From positions 4,697,501-4,761,500 of the forward strand of contig NC_092016.1 in NCBI RefSeq assembly GCF_042242105.1: a stretch of DNA of 64,000 bases, in the 5' to 3' direction. Position numbers and translations under genes: made by a program. Within the stretch, counting starts at the first letter, position 1. Each line of letters opens with the position of its first letter. Source of the stretch: Pempheris klunzingeri (lineage: Eukaryota > Chordata > Actinopteri > Acropomatiformes > Pempheridae). Positions 27,301 through 45,330 of this stretch are shown one piece after another. The notes below the pieces were generated by a model that was not told where the DNA came from, ran no database searches, and saw nothing but the letters and a program-made list of their open reading frames with translations.

Positions 27301-30300
27301 GTCTCACACACCAAGGCGTTGCCACAGACAAACTGCACCACTCTCTTCAGCTGGGCAGCACCTGCGGCAGTGTTAATCTGGACAACATCGACCACCATCT
27401 TGGCACGGGGCACCTCCCTCAGTCGCTCATTCAGAGGACGCACCTGGTCACATAGTAGTGATGGTTAACATTGGTAAACTGAAAAACAATGACAACTACA
27501 CCTTCTTTTCCATTTTGCATTTTCAATCAAGCAAAAAAAAGGTCACGGCTTGTTTCAGTTTCAACTTACGTCCAAGTAATCGATGGGCAGGAAAGTCTCA
27601 GGTTCTGATCGCTCCTCCTTGATGAAAGTGATACAGTCACGGGCCACTTTCTCAGAGGTCACTACAATGGCATTCATGTAGCGGCCAAACACCTTGGTGA
27701 CAGCCAGGTGGTACTTCTTATGGATGGGGCTGCACAAGTCAGACAGACGACCATACTGGGACACGAAAGAAAAACAAATGAAAAGACAAGAAACAATAGT
27801 TTCCACAGATCGAGTGAGGGGCATTTTGTACTTCAAAAGTGATGAGTGACTGATGCATGATATTTGCAAATAATTATCCATTTCACAAGGTTTCACCCTC
27901 TAAAGAAATAATAAATTTCTCTCAACAGATGCAGCCAGAAATTATGAGCATTCCCATCTTGGTTTTGGAACCAAGAATGCAAGATTAAAGCACTTCTGCA
28001 ATGGTTTCACTTTTCAGACCCAGGCGCCACACCCACTTCTTTTATACAGTCTAGGTGAGCAAAACAAAAAAATGGCCTTAAGTATCAGTGCAAAGCAGAC
28101 AAGGGACTTTTAAAAATGATTCATCTCTAAATAACGAATGATTGTGATAACTTTCCAGGTATTTGGCACAGGGGCTGTTTGCTATGAAGGAACTGAATAA
28201 AGTTTCTGTTGGGAATGTGCACTGCAGCACTCTCCAAGGTGCTGCTCCTGCAGAGCTGGACCGTCCAGCCAATAACTTATGTTGTCTAATCACTGACTTC
28301 ACCTGTTTCCTTGACGGTTGCCAAGTGAGATTAGTTAAATGTCCTTGTTGGGTGTGGCGTGTTTTGTTTTGCCACAACAATAAATTCCTTAACATGCCTT
28401 CAGTCTCCTGCCTCTCACCGCATTTGGGTACTCATTAAGCCCATCTGTCTCTTACCACAGATTCAGGGAAGAGTCTGCGGAGCCTCTCCAGCAGCTCTTT
28501 GCGCTGCAGATGGCGTGTGCTCTCCTGACTGTCCAGACGGGCGTTCCCCAGCTCTTCCAGCACCTGGCCCAGCTCCTGCTTAACCTCCTCGCTGCGGTGG
28601 CGGCCCTGTTGCAGCTCTGCACTCAGGCTCTGCTCCTGCTCACGGTACTCTTCAAGGGACGCCCTGAAACATGCAGTAATACTATAAAAAATGTCTTTCT
28701 GGGACAGAAACTGTACAGACATGTGATATAACGTACTTGCAGTTTTTGGTGTACTCCTCTAACTTCTCTGCTCTGCGAGTCAAATCTTCCAGCTGAGTCC
28801 GGTTGTTCCTGATGGCAACCTACAACAAATGATGTTCTAATAGTGATACAAATATCTTAAAGCAGCTACAATTTATATTTTCAAAATAACAATGTCCCTC
28901 AGCTTAGCTTCCCTCAGCCTTACAGTACTTTATAATGAGTTTCAGCTCACTGTTCAGCTGAAATTGACTGTTTTGGTTCACTCTCACTGCTCTAAAAGCT
29001 TCGTATTTCGCTGCAACAGGCAGCTGTTTTTGAGAAAAACACTCCACCTGTTCTGCACCAAATGGCAGACAGACAAAATAAGCTACTAGCTGGTGAACAT
29101 AGTGGAGTATTTAATGGATGAAGAGCCAGATATTTCAATTAGGAGTTAGTAGAGACCAATACAGATCTAATAGAGAGAAAACACTGGACTTACATTCGTC
29201 AGGTGGGCAGAAACAAGACACCAAAAGGATAAACAATTTTATCTTCCTATAATCTTATCTTATCAACTTAAAAAGTTATGATATGTAAATATTGTGCTGA
29301 CAACAACTTCCTGAGTGGCCGAGTCCCAAGTGGCCAAAAACAGCAATCACAGATTCAGTGGTGTGAAACATAAACAATCTGTGTATTTCAGCAGCTGCTC
29401 ACTTGAAAGATGCGTAGTGGAAGTGAAAATGTGCCACTGACAGTACCTCCACTTCTTTCTTCCTGCGCTGGTCGAAAGCCATCTTCTCGTAGTCCGCTCT
29501 CACCTCCCAGTTCAGTTTCTCTGCCTGCTGGCTGAAGACAGCCCCCTGCTTCTGGGCCAGCTCCTTCAGCTCTTTGTATCGCTGCAGCTGTAGCAGAAAC
29601 ACATGCAAAACCATGCTGGGAGTGTTATGACAATGTCACTCCTTTGTCCCCTGTCATTTTGAGGTATCTGAAGTTTGGTCATTTTCAAGTTTTGGTAACC
29701 AAAATTAGAATAAACAGTGGCTTTTACAGTTGTCATTGTTGATTCATAGGCATCTGTCACCCAGGGACTTGCCTGAGCTTAGTACGTATTTACTTACAGG
29801 ATAAACACAGTTTGTTTGATGAGCATCTTGTGCTGTTAGAAGTATTATAAGGCTATAAGCTGCACAAAAAGAGACTCCAACCTCCCAGAGCTGTATTATA
29901 TATACTGTATTATAACTTTTGGTTTATCTGTTTGGGAAAAGAGGTGGCGTCACCTGATCCTCATCCAGCCTGATATCTCTCTCTCGGGAGTCTGCCATCT
30001 CCCGTGCCTGCTTCTCGTAGTTCCTCCAGGCCCTCTCCAGGTCCACCATCTCCTGTCGTCCCTCTGCCAGCTCGTGCTCTTTAATAGCCATCAGCTTCTG
30101 ACTCTTCCTCAGGGCGGCACGGACCTCCTCAGACTTCTTTATGTGATGGGAGGTGTTGACCTTGGCTTTGATGTACTGGGACTGATACTGGGACAGGATA
30201 TGCTCCTGGGCACTGGGTGGGACGGTGAGAGGAGGTCTAGGTTAGACTTGCAGACTTGCTAGCAAAGACAATGAAGGTTCTTATATGCCCTTTCCATTAA

Positions 30301-33300
30301 AGATAAATAGATATTATCATCTGAGGCTTCCCCACAAAAACAACTAAAACACCTTTTTGCTGCTCAATTTCCCTTTACTGTAGTGTATTTTCTGATATAC
30401 TGGTTCATTTAAAAATCACGCTGTTTGTATCAAAACTGCCCATAAATCCAAAATCTACACACCGGATCTCCTTCTCTACGTGCAGCTGTTCTCTGGTGAG
30501 GCGTCCATGTTCTTTCTTGTATGTTTTGATTGTCTGCTCTGCGCTGACCAGTTTGTTGTTCTTAGCAGCTGCGGCCTGCTGCCTCTCCCTCAGAGTGTCG
30601 CTGTGGGCGCTGATGCTTTTCTCATTATGGTACAGCTCAGCCAGGCACAGCTGCAGGCGGTTTTGGTGAAGCTTATCGACCAGCGCCTGGTACCTCTGGG
30701 CCTGGAGGAGTGGGAGGTGGGAGGACGGGTCAGAGAGAAGAATGAATGGGAGTCAACTGCCTTCACAAAGTGTTGTGTTTGTATTGAAATACCAGTTCTA
30801 TACTTCTTGAACCATGACAAATATATATATATACAAAACTACAGTGACTCAGGTCAGAACACACTGAGCCACACTGTAGCAGTACTGTAGTAGCTCTGTG
30901 GACTATACAATAAAAGTCACATGCTCTCTGCTGGTGTGACTTTACCTCTATTTTTTCCAGAGACACTTGTTTCCTCTCAACAGTAGCAGATTTCTTCTTG
31001 GTGAAGTGAAACTGTGTGTCTTCTTTGGACTTCAACAGGGCCTCTTTCTTCTTATTATACTCTGCAGCATACTCTCTGGACTGACTGATGCACTCAAACA
31101 TCTTGGTCCTCTCCTTTGGGTCCTTCAAGGCTATGGACTCCACTGCCCCCTGGTGAGGAGTATAATGGGAAACAGACTGGTTTGTAAGCATTACTAGTAC
31201 CAGCAAATGTAACCAGAGTGTCTACCTGTATCAGCAAGTTGAACTTAAGACTTTGTAATACCACTTTTCAATTAGATTTAAGGCCCTTTTTTTTGCAATA
31301 AACATAAACATCAAATGTAAGAATATAGGCATACTCTTCTGAGTAAATACAAATATTGTCAGTTCAAAATTATAAGCAAGGCAAGCAAGGTATCACCCAT
31401 ACACCTCCAGCATTTGTCTACACTATAGCATGTTTTCATGTGTATCAATACTACTTTTTACATGCCAGTTTTACCTGGAACACCAGGCAGTTTCGAGCTT
31501 TGGTCACGATACCAATCTTCTCCAGCTCCTCCATGTATCTGGCCAGAGTGACGTGGACACCACTGATGTGATACTCAGAGGAGTCACCTGAAAAACACAA
31601 TAAATGTGGCAGTTAAGACAGCAGCTTTTATTTATTTATTTCTGCTTGATACCATGTGGGGCACCACAGAAAATATGCTCTTTGAAAGACTGTGGCTTTC
31701 TGGTTCTTCCCAGAATAACATCAGGAGCCGGTAAAGGTGCTTTTAGTCACCGTGGATCTGTCCTGTGTCTCTCAGGCTTATGAACAGTGTTGATGAGTGT
31801 TTATGTGTGTGTGTTTGGGAGTGAGGTTGGGGTGTAAGTATGGTGGGTATGTATAAACTGTCTTTCTGTCCTTAAAATGCCTGATGTTTTTATGTCTCTT
31901 TTTTAAAATGTAAAGCACATTGTGTGTTTCTGTGTATTGACATGAGCCCTATGAATAAAGTTTTATCACTTTGCCTTTGTTATTCTCATTCAAGTTTAAC
32001 TCTCTAAACTGACCTGAGATGCTCCGGCAGAAGACGGTCTCCTGGTCTTTGTCGTCACAGTATCGGATGGAAACGCGGGCGGTGTTGGCCACCGGCCTGC
32101 CGATGTGGGCTCCGTGTATCAGGTCCCTGAGGTGCTTCACACGGAGGCAGGCAGCCCGCTCCCCCATGCTAAAGCTCAGGGCATCCATCACATTGGACTT
32201 ACCTGGAACGATTTTTACATCTTCAGCATGCATCTGAATAACTCATTTAATTCATTATTGTACTTTTTACTTCACTACATCTCAGTTTTACTTACTACTT
32301 AATTTAATTTATTCGTTCATTAATTGATTAGTTGCAGGAAATTACAGGCAACTGTTTTGACAATTGTTTAAGTAATTTTTCATGTAGAAACATGAACAAT
32401 TTCATGGTGTCAGCTTCACAAATAACTTTTTCCTGTCAATTATTTTAATCTATTTTAAATCATTTCAAAATTTGGACTGTTGGCCGACAAAATAAGCACT
32501 GTGGACGTGTCATTTGGGACGACATGACATTTGATCAATTAATTAAGAAAATAATCAACAGATTCATCTGTAATGAAAACAGTGCGGCATCCAGCAATAA
32601 TTTATATTGTCGATGAAGCTGTCGACTATTTTTTCGATTAATTGATTAGTAGTTTGGTCTATAAACTCAGAAAATGGTGAAAGATGTTGATCAGTGTTCC
32701 CAAAAGCCCAAGATGTCTTCCTCAAATGTTTTGTCCAAAACCCAAAGATATTCAGTTAAGTGCTACAAAGGAGTAAAGAAACCAGGAAATGTTCGTATTT
32801 AAGCTGAAAAAATTTACTTTTTTAAAAATAATTACTATTACTAAAACTATTAAATTATTCTCAAATAGGCAATTAATTAGTTGCAGCTCTAAATGAAAAT
32901 AATCATTAGTTGTAGTCAAAATTATCTCCACTTCAACCAACTACAGCAGCAAAATCCTGCTTTCACATTAATGCTTGAGAAATAATGATCTAATCACATA
33001 TTCTATATTAGCTAGCAGGTAGCTTTAGCACTTTTCCAGCACTTTGTAAAAACTTAAATCAATTCCCTGAAATACATTCTTACAAAAAAACATTGTTTTT
33101 ATTAACTCAAACATTAAATTCTGTTATTTATATACAGTTAAGTTAACTTAAAAAGATGGATATCCCATCATTTATTCAGCTAGCAAAACTTCGATGCTAA
33201 AGCTAGCCTCACTCAACTAAGCTAGCTAGTAACGTTAGCATCGACAGCTAACGTTAGCTCGATGAAAACCTTTAAAAACTTAAACTTACCGGAGCCATTG

Positions 33301-33398
33301 GTGCCAATTATACAATTAAATCGCATGAAGGGACCGATAACTTGCTTCCCTCGCCACGACTTGAAGTTTTCAATGTCTATTTGTTTCAGATATCCCAT
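21329..33398 (-). CDS. smc1b: Structural maintenance of chromosomes protein 1B, meiotic cohesin subunit
   Basis: SMC1B pairs with SMC3 in meiotic cohesin, holding sister chromatids and shaping meiotic chromosome axes in germ-cell nuclei. It is complete: 1240 residues (human 1235). Exons 5'-3': 33398-33290, 32202-32014, 31587-31475, 31149-30946, 30701-30463, 30212-29954, 29587-29447, 28819-28737, 28663-28456, 27755-27570, 27443-27252, 26946-26800, 26666-26529, 26313-26197, 25839-25733, 25253-25112, 24891-24746, 24425-24272, 23943-23845, 23574-23418, 23214-23060, 22908-22757, 22106-22037, 21646-21536, 21433-21329. All are GT-AG and in phase. Walker A is GTNGSGKS (residues 32-39). The hinge includes [10 protein letters not shown]. 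The signature is LSGGEK (1128-1133) and Walker B is FFILDEVD with Asp1156 and Glu1157. Long coiled coils lie between. SMC1B rather than SMC1A is supported by [14 protein letters not shown], the phrase AVTKVFGR, and LLSGSLNEI. The start has a good context (A at -3, G at +4). Confidence 0.97.
21815..21990. repeat. AT-rich interspersed repeat, partial (in smc1b intron)
   Basis: It contains caaaagatattcagtttta, agcaaatcctcacatttgag and a gattaatcaactaattgtta end, matching the family at 13916-14115 and 32310-32895. Confidence 0.55.
28000..28060 (+). repeat. Dispersed fish repeat, 3' part (in smc1b intron)
   Basis: The segment cacttttcagacccaggcgc and then cacccacttcttttatacag plus tctagg matches the end of the copy at 5943-6065. 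Confidence 0.5.
31620..31975 (+). repeat. Probable retroelement 3' end in smc1b intron 2
   Basis: A segment with the look of a polyadenylated retroelement tail: a GT-rich middle near 31800-31820, a ttaaaatgtaaagcacattg phrase, then atgaataaagttttatcac. It runs on the strand opposite to smc1b. The family is unassigned and the left edge is approximate. Confidence 0.4.
32310..32895. repeat. AT-rich interspersed repeat, longest copies (in smc1b intron 1)
   Basis: It includes the internal phrases ttagtagtttggtctataaa, cagaaaatggtgaaagatg, cccaaagatattcagttaa and gagtaaagaaaccaggaaat. It ends ggcaattaattagttgcagc then tct. A second start-like phrase near 32590-32640 suggests two fused or nested copies. 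Confidence 0.65.
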
Positions 33399-33485
33399 TT
33401 TTATCTGAGTTTTTGTGGTGAATCTGGCGGCTAATTGAGTGTCAGTCTTACAGGCTGAAGTTAGCAGGATGTGGAGAGGCGGGAA

Positions 33486-35322
33486 GTCGGTGTTATAGTG
33501 ATCAATATATAAATAAATCTGTGTTATAATGATCAATATATAAATAAGTCTGTGTTATAATGATCAATATATAAATAAATCTGTTATAATGATCAATATA
33601 AATAAATCTGTGTTATAGTGATCAATATATAAATAAATCTGTGTTATAATGATCAATATAAATAAATCTGTGTTATAATGATCAATATAAATAAATCTGT
33701 GTTATAATGATCAATGTAAAGAAGTCTGTGTTGTAATGATCAATATATAAATAAATCTGTTATAATGATCAATATAAAGAAGTCTGTGTTGTAATGATCA
33801 ATATAAATAAATCTGTGTTATAATGATCAATATAAAGAAGTCTGTGTTATAATGATCAATATAAATAAATCTGTTACAATGATCAATATAAACAAATCTG
33901 TGTTACAATGATCAATATAAAGAAGTCTGTGTTATAATGATCAATACAAAGAAGTCTGATCAATATAAAGAAGTCTGTGTTATAATGATCAATATAAAGA
34001 AGTCTGTGTTATAATGATCAATACAAAGAAGTCTGATCAATATAAAGAAGTCTGTGTTATAATGATCAATATAAATAAGTCTGATCAATATAAATAAGTC
34101 TGTGTTATAATGATCAATATAAAGAAGTCTGATCAATATAAATAAGTCTGTGTTACAATGATCAATATAAAGAAGTCTGTGTTATAATGATCAATACAAA
34201 GAAGTCTGATCAATATAAAGAAGTCTGTGTTATAATGATCAATATAAAGAAGTCTGTGTTATAATGATCAATATAAATAAGTCTGTGTTATAATGATCAA
34301 TATAAAGAAGTCTGTGTTATAATGATCAATATAAAGAAGTCTGTGTTATAACGATCAATATAAAGAAGTCTGTGTTATAATGATCAATATGAAGAAGTCT
34401 GTGTTATAATGATCAATATAAAGAAGTCTGTGTTATAATGATCAATATAAATAAATCTGTTATAATGATCAATATAAAGAAGTCTGTGTTATAATGATCA
34501 ATATAAAGAAGTCTGTGTTATAATGATCAATATGAAGAAGTCTGTGTTACAATGATCAATATAAATAAATCTGTGTTACAATGATCAATATAAAGAAGTC
34601 TGTGTTATAATGATCAATATAAAGAAGTCTGATCAATATAAAGAAGTCTGTGTTACAATGATCAATATAAAGAAGTCTGTGTTATAATGATCAATATAAA
34701 TAAATCTGTGTTACAATGATCAATATAAAGAAGTCTGTGTTATAATGATCAATATAAAGAAGTCTGATCAATATAAAGAAGTCTGTGTTACAATGATCAA
34801 TATAAAGAAGTCTGTGTTATAATGATCAATATAAAGAAGTCTGTGTTACAATGATCAATATAAAGAAGTCTGTGTTATAATGATCAATATAAAGAAGTCT
34901 GTGTTATAATGATCAATATAAAGAAGTCTGATCAATATAAAGAAGTCTGTGTTACAATGATCAATATAAAGAAGTCTGTGTTATAATGATCAATACAAAG
35001 AAGTCTGATCAATATAAAGAAGTCTGTGTTACAATGATCAATATAAAGAAGTCTGTGTTATAATGATCAATATAAAGAAGTCTGTGTTATAATGATCAAT
35101 ATAAATAAATCTGTTATAATGATCAATATAAAGAAGTCTGTGTTATAACGATCAATATAAAGAAGTCTGTGTTATAATGATCAATATGAAGAAGTCTGTG
35201 TTATAATGATCAATATAAAGAAGTCTGTGTTATAATGATCAATATGAAGAAGTCTGTGTTACAATGATCAATATAAATAAATCTGTGTTACAATGATCAA
35301 TATGAAGAAGTCTGTGTTATAA
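33486..35322. repeat. AT-rich minisatellite upstream of smc1b
   Basis: A tandem array of about 1.84 kb. The main unit is 29 bp: tgtgttataatgatcaat followed by ataaagaagtc. A shorter 19-bp unit lacks the gttataatga-type segment, so the two lengths differ by 10 bp. Near smc1b (33490-33760) most units end ataaataaatc, often with one extra AT. Towards the other end most units end aaagaagtc. Each unit carries the palindrome TGATCA. The array starts 88 bp upstream of the smc1b start codon, so it probably abuts or includes the promoter and 5' UTR. It is not a CRISPR array: there are no unique spacers. Confidence 0.95.
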
Positions 35323-36283
35323 TTCATGTACCACAGTTATTCTAAAATATAAAGACATAAAACAAACTACAGAATAACACACTTGCACGCTTCTACTATT
35401 GATTTTTAAATTTAGTAAATACATAAAATGAACATCTGTAACAGAGAAAAACTGAAAAGTTTCATCCAAAACCAGAAACATATGAAGAAATGCTGCAGCA
35501 TGTAAAAACTGAACTATATGAACATGTGTAGATTGGACCAGACTAAAGCAGTGAATTAATAAAAAGCACAAAAATAAGAAAAAGATAAATATAATTTAGA
35601 TTATGTGAAAATCAAGGGTCAAAACTACATCTTTTTTATGTCCTGAAAAATAAAAGTCTGCAATTATCACCAAAATATACTTCAGTACTAAAAGTAAAAG
35701 TACTTATTATGTATAATAAGACGTTTTATTATCAAATTATTATAATTGGTGCATGAATGTAGTCACAGCTTTAATGTTGCAGCTGGAGCTTATTTGACTT
35801 TTTTCAATATATTTTTTACATTCTAAATTGCTTTGTATACCCTGGTGACCAATAGATCCTTATTGATACGATAATATCCTAATTTGTTAATTGACTGTAT
35901 TTGATATTGTATGTAGTATGTATGTAGTATGACGCGAAAGTAATAAAAAAAATGTAATACAAATACTTCAAATCTGTATGGAAGTACAGTACTTGAGTTA
36001 AATGTACTTTTCTACCACTGTGTATCAATCAGACTTAAATATTTACATCCAAATCTCAAGTCGAGCCCTGAATCTAAATGTGGAATATCAAGTTTAGGTC
36101 CAGGTCTGTTTCAAGGACAGACTAAGTCTCAACACTAGAAGTATATTAGTTTATTTAATACTTAAAAGTCAAGTCGTACAGTAGTGGTTTAATATCTGAA
36201 TTAAAACTAACTGTTAAGTAAATAAAACTGCGGCTGGCTTGAGGAGAGAGAAATAAAACACAGACAAACAGGGCATCAATAAC
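35323..36283. other. Spacer between minisatellite and cpa2 3' end
   Basis: AT-rich non-coding DNA with no gene. The right two thirds (35680-36020) are a copy of an interspersed repeat. Confidence 0.55.
35680..36020 (-). repeat. Interspersed fish repeat of the 'acttaagtac' type, copy 1
   Basis: It opens with cttcagtactaaaagtaaaa and closes with tacagtacttgagttaaatg then tacttttctaccactg. This is the reverse complement of the arrangement at 42740-42942, which starts agtaagtagatttacacaag and ends with a tctgagtgcctcttccacc-type phrase. It is a well-known class of fish repeat, left unnamed here. Confidence 0.55.
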
Positions 36284-36289
36284 TTTATT
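36284..36289 (-). terminator. Poly(A) signal of cpa2
   Basis: AATAAA on the minus strand, 12 bases beyond the cpa2 stop codon (36302-36304). This implies a very short 3' UTR, as is common for pancreatic enzyme mRNAs. Confidence 0.8.
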
Positions 36290-36301
36290 GGTAAATAAGG
36301 A

Positions 36302-43061
<6,760 letters not shown>

Positions 43062-44804
43062 CTTGTCTGTTCGTCCTCGGACTGTTTCAGGGAACACAAA
43101 TGTGTCCTGCATCAGTTTTTCTAGCCTCCTAATCTCCTCTGCTGACAGGTGGGCCGTTCCCAAACAGGAGACTTACCTCACTGCTCTGATAATCACACAG
43201 CTCACCTGTCTGGAAAGAAGTTATTTTGAGCGTCAGTCCTGCTGATTCAGTTTTTTTATTTGTCCAGCGCTCAGCTGCAGATAGTGGGACTTTCCCCTGA
43301 TGTTTCTCTCACTTTTGTGAACTAGTTACTCTGCTACAATAAACTGAAACCTAACTACACACACTGTAGTCACAGTTTGTGGTAAAGGAAGTAGAGATGT
43401 CAGTGGATTTAAACCACTAAAAATTCACACATGTTAAACATATTAAAAGTGTGTGTGGGTGATACGTCTCTGGATTACACTCTGTTACACTAGAAACTGT
43501 CTGGGCGTGGTGATATGATATCATGTGAACTCATCACAGTTTGTCACATGTGTCTACGACGTGTGAGCAGTTTAATGAAACAGTGCTGCTTCATTAACAC
43601 ATTGTCTAATTACCTCCACCCAGGATTGTTATGTATTCACTGTCCATTTGCCTGTTCGTGAGCAGGATTTCAGAAAAACTGCTGTCACGAGTTTCATGAA
43701 ACTTGGTGGAAGAGTTTAATATGGGCCAAAGAGGAATCCAATAAATTTTGGACCCACGAGCAAGAAATAAATAGTGGATCTGGTAGAGGCTCTCAAGTGC
43801 CCTTTTAGTTTTAATAGTTTTTACTCTCCTGAAGTAAAACTCTCGAGTTAAAAGCAAAGAGACAAGAGACGGAACAAATAAATACAACTTAATAACTTAT
43901 TTACTATATTTTATCTTCTTTCTAAATCACACTGCGACCCCTCAGATTGACCCCTACAGGAGTCCCAGTCCCCAGGTCAGGAATAGGAATAGACTTTTTA
44001 GGTATTAAGTATATCAAATGTCCCATTAATGTAAGATAAATGTTTCTAAATACCAGATAATTCTAGATAGAGACAGAATATAAATATAACTTGATCCAAG
44101 ACCTTTCTCTGTTCTGACATGACAACGTTTGTTTAATTTAACTTTGGTGTTTGTTAGTCAAACTCATTTTCTGTTTGTGTCCCTTTTTGTTAAGTGTTAT
44201 TTTTGACTTGGCTTGTTTGATGTTCCAGTTTCCTGTCCTTTCTTGGTTTAATCTATTGTTACTCTTCTTTTCCCCTGGACCACCTTTGGGACGTAACAGC
44301 TGTGGAAGAACTTGACTGAGCTGCACAGAGAGCTGACCTCGGCCCTTTGGGATGAACGGGAACACTGACCATGCTCCAGGACTTAAGGCAAAGCATCAAT
44401 AACCAACCTCAAACCTCTGCAGCCAAAATGTGGAGTAAAGCCTGAAACCAGGAGAGTGGAGGCTGTTATTAACACCTGTGGTTGTAAATGTTCACGTGTC
44501 CACGAACCTTCTCATGTTAAAGGACTAAATCGCCCTAAAGGATCCACAACCACTTGCATGAGGGCACAGTGGCCAATAGATGGCAGCGCACTACCAAACT
44601 TCTACACCAGACCTCAATATGACGCCCCATTCATGGCCACAGTGGGTGACACCACATTAAGCAGGCTGGAATTACCCTGAATCCTGAATTATTGATCAAC
44701 CAGAGAGGTTTCTTTGTCTCGATCAGTGCCATTATTAAAGTTGGTGAGTACCAGTGATTGAAAAAGATATTTTTTTAATGTTTGTTCACTATTTTCACAC
44801 ATTT

Positions 44805-44870
44805 CAAACACAAAATAAGAAAATAACTGGCAGATTAATCAATAATGAAAATGTGTTAGTTGCAGTGCTA
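44805..44870. repeat. AT-rich interspersed repeat, fragment
   Basis: Contains gattaatcaataatgaaaat followed by gtgttagttgcagtgc, resembling one end of the family at 13916-14115. Confidence 0.4.
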
Positions 44871-45299
44871 TTACATCATATTCTTTCATTTATATATTTA
44901 ATATACTTGAAAACCTGTATAGTATTACATGTATTACATTCATTAAGCATGTTGCAAACAAGTGACCACTGCACCAACTCCTGATATTTGATAATGAAAT
45001 AAAATGCAGAGGGAAGAGAACCTGTGCTACAGTCATCTGTCTGCCTTCCCCCGCTGGTGCAAACACAATTTCATTTTCATATTTCATTTCTGTCAGCGGA
45101 GGATTTGGGGTTTTGTGTTAAGTTATTCATCCCGATATCCGCCGGTTGATATCAGCATGTGCATTGCACGGCCTCCCCCGCTCCCATCAGCTGCTGTGAC
45201 ACCCCGCCAAACCCTCCCTCCTCTCAGAATTAATAAAAAGAGGTTTTAACATGTCACTTCCCTCCCTTTTCACTTCCAAACAATCCCGTGAGACAAAGT

Positions 45300-45330
45300 G
45301 GGAGGGGAGGGGTGAAGCGGGGTGGGTGGG
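45300..45330 (+). other. G-rich tract, possible G-quadruplex
   Basis: Six runs of three or more guanines within 31 bases, fitting the four-run G-quadruplex pattern. It is intergenic. Confidence 0.5.

Noticed and set aside
21329..33398. Assignment as SMC1A instead of SMC1B.
   Set aside because: Diagnostic phrases ([31 protein letters not shown]) match SMC1B and not SMC1A.
33222..33536. Open frame extending the smc1b N-terminus upstream into the minisatellite.
   Set aside because: SMC1 proteins begin at the position equivalent to the ATG at 33398, which has a good start context. The extension is repeat-derived and has no family similarity.
33486..35322. Regular repeats that might look like a CRISPR array.
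   Set aside because: The units are contiguous with no unique spacers, no cas genes are present, and the genome is eukaryotic.
44138..44680. Pair of open frames that might be a small gene.
   Set aside because: No recognisable domain. The T-rich character of 44130-44290 fits a retroelement tail better.
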